The notes under the pieces: generated by a model
Told to the model about the DNA's origin: nothing
Database searches by the model: none
The model's input: the letters and a program-made list of their open reading frames with translations, nothing else
Translations under genes and position numbers: made by a program
Shown: positions 32,287 through 43,198 of the stretch, in pieces
How the letters are laid out: each line of letters begins with the position of its first letter
Numbering within the stretch: position 1 is the stretch's first letter
Source: Stagonosporopsis chrysanthemi
Lineage: Eukaryota; Ascomycota; Dothideomycetes; Pleosporales; Didymellaceae
Length of the DNA: 64,000 bases
Direction: 5' to 3'
Assembly (NCBI GenBank): GCA_022560025.1
Contig: JAFISE010000044.1
Coordinates: 1 to 64,000, forward strand

Positions 32287-34428
32287 CTATACTGCCAAGC
32301 TCTTCCTCGGCCGCCCAGCAATACTCCTTCTCTTCTCTGCAACTGCTGCTGCCATGCCGCCCATTGTCACATCCGTTGTTGGCGTACCAACACTCGGCGT
32401 GACATCGCCGCTCTTCGCGCCCAATTCAACTTCCACACCGTCCTTGGGCAGCCTGAAAGCGAGATACGTCTCCTCCGCGCGTCTGGCCGTATCAAACACC
32501 TCCTCCATGTACTTTTCGACCACGCTGGGCGGACGAATAGCGCGCGGCAGGGCGCTCTTGACTTCGTGTTCGTCAGTAAGGACAAGTACTGTAACAGGCT
32601 GATAGAAGTCGATGTCTTTGATGTCGTGTCGCTCGTCAAAGTCTTCGATGCGCGGGGGAGCGACGTAGGCTGGCGTGGGTGTGGGTACGGGTGTGCCGAT
32701 TGGACCAGCTGGTGTCGGTGGGAAGGGTGAGTTACTGGGCGCGGTTGCGGGAGTCGCAATAGGCGCACTTGCTGGCGCTGGAGTTTGTGGTGGCGCTGGT
32801 GTGGATGGAGTCTTGACTTCAGTTTCTGGCTTCGGCTTGAGCTTAGTGACGAGGAAACTGAACTTGGCCCCAGAGCCGTTTGGCAGCCACTCCATGAAGC
32901 TATATGACGGAAAGTAGAAACGGTCGCCATTGCCTTCAACGAACTCAAAGGTGAGCGGCCGATACGTTATCCGAGGGGGTTGTTGTGGCGCGTAATGTGG
33001 CGGAGGTTGTTGGTAGTATGGCGGCTGGTTGTAGTTCTTCACGGGATATGAGTTCGGTGGCGGCAGTCGTGACTGAGGAGGTGGCGGCGGCCTTTGCTGC
33101 TGTGCGTGGGGCGGCGCGGGACTGAACGGTTTCGGTGGAAGTGCTGGCGGGCCGTGCTGTTGCTGAGGAGGCAGCGCTGGTCGCTGGGGAGGTGTGAGCG
33201 TGGGCATTTGCTGCTTTGGCGGAGCAGGAGCTGGCGAAGCTGTTGGAGCCGAAGACTGTTTGGGTGGTGTAGGGGCAACAGCTTGTTGTTTGGGCGGAGC
33301 TGGTGACGGCGCTTGTTGTTTGGGTGGCACAGGGGATGGAGCTTGCTGCTTGACTGCTGCTGGAGCCGGAGCTGAAGTTTGCGACTTGGGTAGCGCCGTA
33401 GCAGGAGACGGAGATGGATTTGGAGGCTGCTGTTTCGGGGCAGTGGCAGAAGAAGCCTGTTGCTTGGGCGGCGCAGGACTTGCAGCTGAAGCAGGAGGCA
33501 TTGGCATGGGCGCCTTCTTGTTCTTGTTCCTCTCCAGTATCTCCGTCAGCTCGTTGATGTGCGTCTGAAAAAACTCCAGCTGATCCTTGCTGGCGTTCCC
33601 GGCTGCCACGATCTTCATGACGGCCTTCAACTCAGGGTCGGTGCCTGCCCTCGCCGCGAGCATATGGATGACCGGGTCGGGGGCTGGTGTCGAGGCCGGC
33701 CCAGGGGTCGTCTGTGGAGGTGCTTGTTGGGCGGGCTTGGGCGGAGGCGGTCGCGACTGCGGCGGTTGTTTTGGCGGATACGGCATCTGGTTGTACTGCT
33801 GGTACGGTGGAGGATGCGGGCTGTGCTGGCTGTGGTTCGGCCAGGCGCCGTACTGCTGTGGCGGCGGCATCTTCTTGGGGGCGGCTCGACTGCCCTCCTT
33901 GGGTGCATACAGCTTGATAGGGAACGTGTGGGGCTCAATGACCAGCTGTGCGTCCAGGGCGCCGACCTGGGGGAAGTTCTTCTCAATCTCCCTCTGTCTC
34001 GCCTTGCCGGCCTTGTCTGCGTCGGTGCGCTCGGCCACCTTCTTGGGCATGACGTACTTCTTGTGGAAGGTGCGGAAGTTGACGCCTGACACCCACACGG
34101 CGCGCGAGCGCTGCAGAGAGGCGCTGAGGACGCCGCTCTGCTGGATGTTCTGCCATTCCGTCGAGGACAGGTCGAGCGGCTGCGGTTCGGGGAGCGTGGG
34201 CAGCGGCTGGCCTTCGACGACCTTGAGCGGCAGCGTCTGTTCGGGCGCTTGCTGTGCTGCCTCGCCGACGGGCGTGCCTGGAGTTGACTCCTTCACGGCG
34301 ATGCTGGTGCGCTTGCGCTTCAGCGTCGACTTTGCGCCCTTTGCAGGCTTCTCGCTGGGCGTCTCGGGCGCTGGCGGAACGGCTTCTTCGCGCACACGCG
34401 CCCTCGTCGACCGTCGCGGCTCCGTCAT
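32287..34428 (-). CDS. SWR1-complex subunit 3-like protein (Swc3 domain)
   Basis: One exon. I take MTEPRRSTRARVREE (34428) as start; an in-frame ATG at 34473 would add 15 residues. The ordered N-terminal block (LSSTEWQNIQQSGVLSASLQ, SRAVWVSGVNFRTFHKKYV) fits my memory of fungal Swc3 proteins, followed by a Pro/Gln/Ala-rich region of about 300 residues with repeated PSPAPPKQQ units. Conserved-looking segments are HMLAARAGTDPELKAVMKIV (about 275), TYRPLTFEFVEGNGDRFYFP (about 510) and the C-terminal block around VVEKYMEEVFDTARRAEETY. Swc3 belongs to the nuclear SWR1 remodeller that installs histone H2A.Z. The assignment is from pattern memory, not alignment. Confidence 0.7.
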   Translation of the reverse strand: MTEPRRSTRARVREEAVPPAPETPSEKPAKGAKSTLKRKRTSIAVKESTPGTPVGEAAQQAPEQTLPLKVVEGQPLPTLPEPQPLDLSSTEWQNIQQSGVLSASLQRSRAVWVSGVNFRTFHKKYVMPKKVAERTDADKAGKARQREIEKNFPQVGALDAQLVIEPHTFPIKLYAPKEGSRAAPKKMPPPQQYGAWPNHSQHSPHPPPYQQYNQMPYPPKQPPQSRPPPPKPAQQAPPQTTPGPASTPAPDPVIHMLAARAGTDPELKAVMKIVAAGNASKDQLEFFQTHINELTEILERNKNKKAPMPMPPASAASPAPPKQQASSATAPKQQPPNPSPSPATALPKSQTSAPAPAAVKQQAPSPVPPKQQAPSPAPPKQQAVAPTPPKQSSAPTASPAPAPPKQQMPTLTPPQRPALPPQQQHGPPALPPKPFSPAPPHAQQQRPPPPPQSRLPPPNSYPVKNYNQPPYYQQPPPHYAPQQPPRITYRPLTFEFVEGNGDRFYFPSYSFMEWLPNGSGAKFSFLVTKLKPKPETEVKTPSTPAPPQTPAPASAPIATPATAPSNSPFPPTPAGPIGTPVPTPTPAYVAPPRIEDFDERHDIKDIDFYQPVTVLVLTDEHEVKSALPRAIRPPSVVEKYMEEVFDTARRAEETYLAFRLPKDGVEVELGAKSGDVTPSVGTPTTDVTMGGMAAAVAEKRRSIAGRPRKSLAV

Positions 34429-34915
34429 GGTGGATGATGTGACTTGCAGATGTTCATGGCGTCCATGGTCCATCCGTTGAGAAATCGTGCATGACGCGCG
34501 GGAGACTCCACTCCACGCGCCGCACTAGCCTCGCCGTATCGAGCCCCTCCACAGAAATCCACCCAAATCGCACCGACCCTATCTCAATGGAAGCATTTCT
34601 AGGATCGAGTTTTCCGCAGCGTGTAGACTGACGGGCAAGCAATACATGCGAGAGAGGGAAAGCAGTCTCGTCGTCTGTGTGCGATCGGTTATTCCCAATA
34701 TCACTTCAAATTGCACACCGCAATACTAGGCCTGGCCGTAGGAGGCCTGATCAGTATCAATCGGCGAACACAAACGGCTGGAGATTACCGTGCTTGCGAT
34801 GCTATCAACAAAACGGCATGGCACGCCATAACCCTGGCCGCGGTGCTTCTCCTGAAGTAAAGCTCGCACGCTCTAACCTCTCTCTTCCCCACACCCGTTC
34901 GTTGCATCTTTCGGT
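34429..34915. other. divergent promoter region
   Basis: It lies between the Swc3-like gene and the Cys-rich membrane-protein gene. No feature recognised. Confidence 0.45.
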
Positions 34916-35969
34916 ATGCGCACAATCGCTCGACTGGTGACGGCGCTGGCCTATTGCACTGCTGCTCTGGCAGCACAATGCTACTTTCCCAACGGTGACA
35001 AGGTCAATTCAGACACGGCCTGCAACCCCGATGCTCTCGTTTCTGCTTGCTGTTACGACAACCAGGCGTGCTTGTCCAATGGTCTGTGTGTCTCTGACCC
35101 ACACGACCCTGTCAAAGCGCGTTTGCATCGAGGAACTTGTACAGATGCGAACTGGAAGTCTGGAAACTGTCCACGCCAATGTCTAGGTAGCTTGCTCTCA
35201 CCGTGTTGCCTCTCGAAGAACAACTCACTAATCCTGGACAGACATCGATAACAATGGCGTACCAGTATACAGCTGCAACTCTACCAGTACCGACTCCTAC
35301 TGCTGTTACGATGGCTGCGACTGTCAGGCCAACTCTGGGTCTGAGATTTTCACCTTCGCACAGTCGCCAGCAGACGTATACACTGTGACCATCATTGGCG
35401 AATCGTACACGCAAACACACACATCTTCGAGCTCTTCGAGCTCATCAACCTCTTCCTCAGTCGCAACATCAAGCGCTCCAGCGTCAGCATCGGCCAGTGC
35501 ATCTGCAGCATCCTCGGCGTCCAACGCAGGCTCAGCGGCCACGTCCGCCGTCCCTAGCGATGCTGAGCCTGCAAAGAAATCCAACACCACCGCCCTCGGT
35601 GTCGGCCTTGGTGTCGGCATCCCGGTCGCCGCTCTCATAGGCGTGGGCATCTTTTTCCTCCTGCGTCGGCGCAGAAACCGCAACCCCTATTCGCCGCCGT
35701 CAGAGATGGCAGCTGACGAATATTCCCTGGACCCGACCTCACCAAGTACAAAATACGCTCATACCGCGGAGGCGGAGATTCCTGCTGCGACTGTACCTAC
35801 GACTGCGGCAGCCACTGCGCCGGAGATGTACGAGCTGAGTGGTGAAGGACACAAGCCTGTCGAGCTGCCTGTACCGACTCCGAGCGCGCCGAGTACAGCG
35901 GGAGCGCGGGCGGTCGAGCTGGAATCGCCTTTGCGCTCACCTGCAGAGACAGGTAACCGTGGCGCTTAA
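34916..35969 (+). CDS. single-pass membrane protein with cysteine-rich ectodomain and Ser-rich stalk
   Basis: Two exons, 34916..35186 and 35242..35969, give 332 residues. Order: signal peptide (MRTIARLVTALAYCTAALA), a Cys-rich ectodomain of about 130 residues (QCYFPNGDKV, VSACCYDNQACLSNGLC, NCPRQCLDID, YCCYDGCDC), a Ser/Ala-rich stalk of about 55 residues likely O-glycosylated, one transmembrane helix (ALGVGLGVGIPVAALIGVGI) followed by the stop-transfer RRRRNR, and a cytosolic tail with YSPPSEMAADEYSLDP. The architecture is common in filamentous ascomycetes and resembles a wall or surface sensor. Function is unknown. The splice joins CL to DIDNNG exactly in frame. Confidence 0.85.
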
Positions 35970-37234
35970 ATATGCATCGTTGATCCTTCATTGTGGAGTC
36001 ATTTAGGTCGTAGGCAGCTTGACCAGAAGCCATGGATGGGCTCAACCACTCCAAAATGGTGCAGATGACGCCGTGAGCTACAGCCACAACCTGCGGAACT
36101 GGCAGGAAGAAGAAGAGGAGAAGAGAAGCAAACCCCGCCCCTGAAAATCAGGCACACAGAGCAAACCCAACAGATACCCAGCTCACTTAGCAAAAGTCAA
36201 AAGATATCCCATAATACAACGAACAACCCTCTCATCATCCGCACCCACGCGCCCCAATCCACACTTGTGAAACCACGTTCCCACCTCGCACCCAGACCCG
36301 CGCATCGTTTTTCTCCGACCCAAATTCCACGCTTCCAGACTCCACACACACAAACTCAAACTCCCACCCGCCACCCACCGCCGCAGCACCATCTCCCTCC
36401 ACCGCCGCTACACCCACTGATAACCCTCCCAACAACCAACGCATAAACGCGCCCCCTCCCCTCTCGCCCCCCACCCACCAGCTCCCGCGCCCCTTTCCTC
36501 ACTAGCCCCGCTCTAGTCTCGCAGCGAGCGTCTATTTCCAGCCCACAGCTTCAGGCGGCTATTCTGGTCGGGCCCACGGCCTGGCCATTGCGCGCACGCG
36601 ATCGCAGGGAGGGCGCTGTCTATAGTGTGGCGGAGAGGCGGGTGGTGCGTGCAGAGGCGAGAGGCAGAGACAGGTACGGTTTCAGGTTGCGGGACCTGAG
36701 GCGGATGCGGATGGAGGTGCGAGGTGTGGAGGGGGGATTGTGATAGTGGAGTTGAAAGGAGGGTGGCGGGTGGAGAGGGAGAGAGGTTGAAGGGGTGGAG
36801 TAGTAGTGAATGGGGAGGAGGGAGGAGGTGCAGGTGCAGGTGCAGGTGCAGGTGCAGGTGGAGGTGGAAGTTGGGATTTGGTCAGTAGGAAAAACGAAGT
36901 TCAAATCTTGCGTCTCCAACTATCCAGTCAAGAACCTCACAAGAAGATCACAGCAAACGTTGGCAAGAAATAGCGAAGTGTACATGTGTATTCATTTGAG
37001 ATTCGTTTTCGTATCAACATGTGGCTACCGGAGACTTTCCGGTGCCTGTCCTAAATCCTCCAGCGCCAGTAATGCTAATGTTACAGCAACCATAACGCTC
37101 TCTAGTGAGCGTGGAACAACAAAACCCGGTCCCAGACCGTCCATCCCCTTAAGTATGTGCGTGAGCGAGTGACAGGAAGTATATCAAGCGATATCGATAT
37201 CAAGGTGTGTCTCCAAAAGGCGAGCAAGAACGAC
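35970..37234. other. convergent intergenic region, low complexity
   Basis: The stretch 36200-36500 is C/A-rich on the plus strand, 36600-36870 is G-rich, and there is a GGTGCA hexanucleotide repeat at 36827..36860. Open frames here are products of low-complexity sequence. No gene is recognised. Confidence 0.5.
36827..36860. repeat. GGTGCA hexanucleotide microsatellite
   Basis: About five and a half perfect tandem copies of GGTGCA, followed by GGTGGA variants. Confidence 0.9.
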
Positions 37235-38551
37235 CTAGTGCTTGTGGACGTGGCCAACAAAGCCGCGGTTGCGGCGCACGATGCGGCCGTTGTAGCCGCG
37301 CTTGGCGATGGTGCCGTTGGAGCAGGTTGTGCCGGCAGCAACAGCCTGCCACACGACCTTGCCGCCGTTGCAGAGACCGAACTGGCTGGCGCCGTTGCAT
37401 ACAACGGCTCCATCGGTGGTGCAAGTGCCCTCGCCTCCAGCGGCAGGAGCAGTTGTGGGAGCAGCGCCGGAAGCGCCAGTGCCGGCGGCGGGTGTAGTAG
37501 CGGCGGGTTTGGAGGCAGCGGGTGTAGTCTTGGAGGGCGTGGAGGGTGTACCGGTGACAGTGACGAGAGTGGTCTGGGTGGAGGCAACGGGTGCGCCGCT
37601 GGAAGCTCCGGGAGCGAAGACACCACCGGGAGCACTTGTCGCAGCGGCAGAGGTAGCAGCAGCCTGGGAAGTGGGAGCGGCACCAGAGGCACCACCGGCA
37701 GCTGATGTTGGGACAGTGGCGGCAGAGGTCGGGGCAGCGGCGGCTGAAGTTGGGGCAGCAGAGGTAGCACTGGCGCCGGCCGGGGGAGTGTACATGCCGT
37801 CGTTGCCACCAGCAGATGAAGGAGCAGGAGAAGGCTGACCACCAGCTGCAGAAGAAGTGGGAGCACCAGAGCCAGCGGGGGCCGAGGGGTCAGCAGGTGC
37901 GGTACCAGAGGCTCCACAGCTACCTGTAGGAGGTTTCTGATCGTTGGTGGCACCCAATTCAACGTTGGAACCTGGGTCAGGGAACAGAGTCGCGAAGTTC
38001 TGGGCGGTGGTGCAGCCCTCGCCAATGTTGGCCTTAAGCATGTCGGGGAGAGCATCGAACTTGGAAGTATCGCTGGCACCACCAGTGACCTCGATGGGAG
38101 CGCAGTTCATGTAAAGCTCAGGAGCACCGGACATCTTGGAGAACCAAGTCCATGCGAAGGTGGCCTTGCCGTTAGGAACACTGTCAGGAATCTCGAATTG
38201 GTACTCGTTGGTGGTTCCGTCAACGCCTGGGCAACCACCTTCGATGGACTTAATAACCCTGAACACTGAGTCTTTTGTGGGTTCGGTGTCGGTTGTGACT
38301 GAGAGCTGGCAAGATCCACCACCGTGTACCGCCGTGCCCTTGAACTTGATAGTTTGTTGCTCGCCAACGGCCATGTTGTTCATTGTGGAAACTGTGAAGC
38401 CAAGTTGAGACTTGCAGGGATACTGCTCTTTGGTGATGGGACTGTTGTCAATCTTGTCAACGCTGTATGGAACAGGCTGCTCCATGATGATATGAGCATT
38501 TGCGTATGCGCAAAGGGCGGCAGTCGCCAGGATGACTGATCGGAAAGACAT
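37235..38551 (-). CDS. AA11-type lytic polysaccharide monooxygenase with C-terminal chitin-binding-like module
   Basis: One exon encodes 438 residues. The signal peptide ends at ANA, leaving His20 as the mature N-terminus (HIIMEQPVPYS), as a copper histidine brace needs. The second brace His is His76 in GTAVHGGGSCQ, and the axial Tyr is likely Tyr147 in ELYMNCAP. KSIEGGCPG, DNSPIT and WTWFSKMSG are further AA11 marks. The LPMO domain (about 20-200) is followed by a roughly 170-residue Ser/Ala/Pro/Thr linker and a small Cys module (CTTDGAVVC, FGLCNGGKVVW, AAGTTCSNGTI) like the X278 chitin-binding module of other AA11 proteins. The last 23 residues are basic and His-rich (RGFVGHVHKH). Predicted role: oxidative cleavage of chitin, in remodelling of its own wall or in foraging. 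Confidence 0.88.
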   Translation of the reverse strand: MSFRSVILATAALCAYANAHIIMEQPVPYSVDKIDNSPITKEQYPCKSQLGFTVSTMNNMAVGEQQTIKFKGTAVHGGGSCQLSVTTDTEPTKDSVFRVIKSIEGGCPGVDGTTNEYQFEIPDSVPNGKATFAWTWFSKMSGAPELYMNCAPIEVTGGASDTSKFDALPDMLKANIGEGCTTAQNFATLFPDPGSNVELGATNDQKPPTGSCGASGTAPADPSAPAGSGAPTSSAAGGQPSPAPSSAGGNDGMYTPPAGASATSAAPTSAAAAPTSAATVPTSAAGGASGAAPTSQAAATSAAATSAPGGVFAPGASSGAPVASTQTTLVTVTGTPSTPSKTTPAASKPAATTPAAGTGASGAAPTTAPAAGGEGTCTTDGAVVCNGASQFGLCNGGKVVWQAVAAGTTCSNGTIAKRGYNGRIVRRNRGFVGHVHKH

Positions 38552-39581
38552 GACGATCGGTAGATATGCCGGATATCTTCAAGATGGTGTGATAAAGACT
38601 GTGTGTAGAATCAAATTGACTAGACCAGCTAGTATGAAAGAGAAGAGACGCGATTGCGAAGAATGTAGTGGCTGCTGTGTGAGCGTGTTGTGTGATGAGG
38701 CCAAGAGGGAGGCTCTGGCAAACACTTATATAGAATGTCAGGCTGAATTGCGACGAGCGTCTACACTGTTAAACGAGCGGTCTAGGTATGACCAAGGCTG
38801 CGAGCCAAAGAAAGGCCAATGGTCTCGCAGGGTTGACGCAGGTACGTGATGCATAGTCGCCTAAATCGGCAGGCCATTGGAAGTCGAGGACTCGATATTT
38901 GCCATGCTCCTGGACGCCTTCAGGAGAAGTTTCGTTTCCATGGTCCATGGGGTTGATGATTGGCTGCGGACCTGAGTCGCTTAGCGGGGCGCGAGACCTT
39001 CCGGACCCCTGTGTTTTGAAGGTTGTCGCAAGTCCGCCTCCACAACCCCTGCACCGGCTGACCGATTGGCCAGCCGCTCTTCTTTGCTGTAGACCGTCCT
39101 ACACTGGCTCCATAACGCATCCACAGCGGCTGCTATGGTAACAAAGCTTGAGTTCTGGAGCAGGGCCTCAGCGTCTGTCACATTATCTCATCAACAGCTC
39201 ACAGGACTGGCTGCAACCAACCGCTAAATGTCGATCGTGAGTTCCGTTGCACAGCGGTCTGTGGGTTGCGGGAGGTGTTCCTCGATACGGCCTGACGGAC
39301 ACGTCGCGATTGTTTCGAGGTCCAGCACATCAATTCTGACCTCATCACCGTAAGACCTCGCTTTGTAAGCGTCGGCAATGCTGATGTGGAGTTCGTGCAT
39401 AGAGCCTGCTCATTTGGGTGGTGCAAGCCCTTCGACAGGCAATCCTGCTCCCAGAGATATTGTAACACTATCCGCGCGGTGGCGGTGTTGTGCTGTGACG
39501 CTGCGCCACTTCGAGACCGGCGCGGATATTGCAAGGCTCGGAACGGTGACACCCATTCATGCGGCCCCATTCGAGCTGATC
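38552..39581. other. intergenic, AA11 upstream region
   Basis: Both neighbours are on the minus strand. Open frames up to about 120 codons near 39199-39570 show no recognised domain. No repeat or element is seen. Confidence 0.45.
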
Positions 39582-41901
39582 TCAGCAGTAAAGACGTCCA
39601 CGCTCCAGTTTTCTCAGCGGTACGCCGGCAGCAAAGGCGATGTGACCAACGTCGCTCTCGCCCTTTACGTCGCCTACGCGAAATTCCACATCTTTCAGAA
39701 GGCGTGCACGTTCCATGCCATTCAACATGCTGCCTCCATCGGGTATCCTGACATAACGATTTTCATAGGTCATGCTTGTGACAAATCCAAACATTTCTGG
39801 GCCAAGGGTTCTCCACTTCAGTAGCAAAGATGCAACTCCAGTTGTGAAGATAATTACGGACGCCGCAAGCAGTAGGCCTAGCCAAGCAAAGTTGCATACG
39901 AAAATAGCGTGGGTCTTACTCACTGTTGAGTTCGTGGTGGCTCCGATGAAGTAGATGCCTGAGTTATACATCTCGTCCTGGAAGGGTCTGTACCAGTCAA
40001 CAAAAGTCGTGTTTTTTGTGGTAACGTTGCTCAGAAGATAGACATCGACATCGCCTTCTGGTGTGGTGTCGGGGCCAAAAGCCGAGTGATTGTTCTGCGG
40101 CAAATTCCCAAGATACGCATTCGGCGCAATGGTGAGCTGATAGTATGTATTCAACAGGAGTGACAGCCGTTTGGCAAACACTTCCGTTTCCAATGAAGCC
40201 ATGTCCACCCACCCCGGATTGTCGCCCAGCTGGGTTGTGGGTGATACGAACTGGAAAGCAGTGGCGTTGAACAAGAACTGTTCGGTTGGATTCGAACCTC
40301 TCGACCAACCAAAGGTCTTTGGGAACGCCGTGAGAACAAGCCCTGCAATCAAGCTGTGGTCAAAAGGTGTGACGTTCTCGCTGCGAGTGTCTATTTGAGA
40401 CTGGCGCTGCTGGACAGCGGTGCAATCGTTCATGGTACAATTGACCGTTGTCTCAACATGAATCTGGCCCAGCGAGCAGTTTACGAAGTTCAAGGTTGTG
40501 CTGCTGCCCGATTCATATCCAAATGCTGAAGCGTACGTAATTTGGCGTTTTGGGTATGGCTGAGCATTCGAAGACGTGTTGACATACCCAGCGTAGGCGT
40601 CAAACCGGCCATCTTCACCCTGACTCATAGGAATGTCCGTTTGCAGGAAGAATGTCGCACTTTTGCCCCCACTGATCGTCTTTTCACCCGCAGTCCCGTA
40701 CCAGGGGTTATCATCATCGGACATATTCTTCCAGATCTGGCCAGGTACAAGCTTCTGCAGGTCAGTGTAATTGTATTTCCCCACAATTGTCGATTGCCAG
40801 GGGTTGCAATCAACAGTGAGGTGTGATGTTTCGAGATTGAAGCTGCCATCTCGATCCGTCGGCCTGCCGACAACAGGTATACCAACGAGAGACCGATAGT
40901 CCTCAGGTTTCGAAACATTGGTGGAAATAGTAGTCCAGGAGGAGTTGAGGTCATGCGTAAAGGGAATCTTTACGTTGCCCCAAGTATCTTCGGGTCCTTT
41001 CTTAGCTTCATCCGAGGCGAACAAAGCAGCAGCATACAGAGGCTGGACTTGTGATAGACTTCCATCATACTCAACATATGTGCCAGCGGTCATAGCCCAG
41101 ACTGCGGACCCAGGACCAGTGGAAAGGTACCTCAAAGGCGTGAAATTTGAGGCCGTGCTTGTGGATCGTTCTAGGAGACGCAGTGATGCTTGGCCACCTA
41201 GGGGAGACATCGCCCATAAGAACAAGAGGTTGACGCCCACCAGGGTCAATCGCCGCATTAAAAATTGGCTTTCAACTGTGCCCCACACAGATTGGCTCGC
41301 CATGAGTAACTCGAGTGTCTAACAATATCGTATCAGCGGACTTCACCTTCAATTCGAGAGCAAGACTATTGTTACTTACGCTCAATTTTGCACCTCTTTC
41401 AGCAAGATATCTTGCAATCATCTTCATACTACGGCCAGATATAGCTGCGAACATTATCGGGAACAGCGTAGGACCCTTCACAATGAGTAATCGTCGTTTG
41501 GAAAAAGTGTATACTAACCAGTTGGATGGCCGACGTAACTTTCGTAGCGAAAGCATTGCCTTCTACAGCCTTGCCGTTCAAGGTGATAACAGCCACCCCG
41601 AGTACTGATCATGTTAGGTTGGTAAATGACAGTGACGCGAGGGTTACCTACAAATGAAGTAGACTGGCAATACAACAAGAAGCACATCGCCGAGTGCAAA
41701 TAGACTGGAGACCCAATCGTGCTTGTTCAGAGCCCTTGCCTCCTCAGGCCAACTGGGCACATGCGTTACGGTAGCTTGCCACAGTTTATCTGACTTCGTG
41801 GTTGGGTCTTGCGCAGGTGGCTGATCTATACCATCAGTAATCGGAGCTGCAACAAGGGGATGTTGAAGTGGATGCTCGTGTGAACTGGTGTTCGCGGCCA
41901 T
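39582..41901 (-). CDS. conserved fungal multi-pass membrane protein of unknown function, 722 aa
   Basis: Four exons, 41652..41901, 41519..41604, 41380..41475 and 39582..41318, join without frame conflict. The N-terminal 50 residues are polar. The first helix is restored only by splicing inside a codon (DVLLVVLPVYFI plus LLGVAVITLNG). Then come PTLFPIMFAAISGRSMKMIA, RYLAERGAKLS, TLELLMASQSVWGTVESQFL and a second membrane region (RRLTLVGVNLLFLWAMSPLG). A large ectodomain of about 400 residues with around twenty N-x-S/T sequons and paired Cys follows, then a last helix (FAWLGLLLAASVIIFTTGVA) and a cytosolic tail (YENRYVRIPDGGSMLNGMER). The motif set is familiar from uncharacterised membrane proteins of filamentous ascomycetes. 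No function is known to me. Confidence 0.88.
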
Positions 41902-43198
41902 GGTTGCTGCTGCACGCTCTCAAGGAATGCTATATCTGGCAGATGAGAAAAGTGCTTTATTCGCAACGAGCGAACACGCGAGTTTTGCATAGCTTCCATG
42001 CGGCACAGCAACAGCGAATCCTTCTTGCCGCTACTGTAGTATCAGGCAGAAGTAGAGTCTCACGGCCAGTGCGGTGGGTCCACTGCAGAAACCCTTCATT
42101 GTGTTTAGAACAGCTGCACACGGGTATCTTGGGTGCTCCCTCACGCATTTCCCATCTGCTGATTGGAGAGGAATCATAAAGTACCTATTTTATCTTTCCC
42201 CTGTATCATACTGGCCGTGTGAGTCTAACATCAGCCTGTTACCACAGTAGGCGCTCCGGCTGTGGGAGCGCGCTTGCGATATTGCTCGAGGGCTGATGCA
42301 ACATCCTCAGCGAATCATTTTGCTTTGGTGCGACAGTAAGCGCCGGGACGAGCCTGAGGTGGAGTCGCCTCGGCCCGCGCTTGTGTTGGTGTGCATATCT
42401 ATTTTTTGCATCGCATAAAAAACTCTGGCTGTGCTCTGTCGAAGTAGAAAGTGTGTCGAGAGGCAAATTGGTGAGTCGAGTGTGGACGTTGGTGGTCGAA
42501 AGACGGAGGGCAGCTGACAAGAAAGGCGCGATCTCATGTCAAGGGTCCATGGACCAAAACCATTGTTCTCACAGCAACTCCAGCAGAGGCTCTTCACCTT
42601 GAGGGCATAATTTGGATTATACACCGCGGTCATGCCGCAGCGTGGGGTAAACCGCGGCGCGCCTTAGGCGGCTGTCACATCTCCCCTGCCCCAACCTCCT
42701 CGATGCGCTGTGCATTCATATGCCGCATAGCAGACTAACAGCACGCTGCCACTATCTCCAGCGGTCGCAAAGTCTTTGCATGTGAGGCCTCCCTCAAATC
42801 GCGAGAATGTGTCGACTGCAGAATATCCAATTATCATCGCATATGTTGGCAACCGCCACAAAATGTGTGACCCCACGGGAAGACAACATCGGGAGATGCG
42901 TTCATTCGTACATGCTTAATGTACATTGACTTTGATTTCGAATCTGAGGGGGTCTGAATGACTTACTCATGGCTCCTGGCATGTGATGCGTAAATCGAAA
43001 TACTGAGCACATGATGCACTTCGTGAGCACAGCATGTGACGGCGCTCAGCTCAGAGATGTCCGCTCACCACTGACAATGTGATTTAGGATGAGTTAGGTG
43101 CCTGGATGTAGAGATGTAACTCTTATCTCCACGCCTAGAATGTGTTACGCTATTTTCATTCCACCTTCGCTGATCGAACAATTTGATATTACCACGAC
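41902..43198. other. divergent intergenic region, 1.3 kb
   Basis: Short open frames only, without protein signatures. Nothing else stands out. Confidence 0.45.

Noticed and set aside
36810..37172. Open frame with VQVQVQ repeat
   Set aside because: It is the translation of the GGTGCA microsatellite.
40280..40310. TTCGAACC string resembling a tRNA B box
   Set aside because: It lies inside a good coding exon, and no matching A box or acceptor stem is present.
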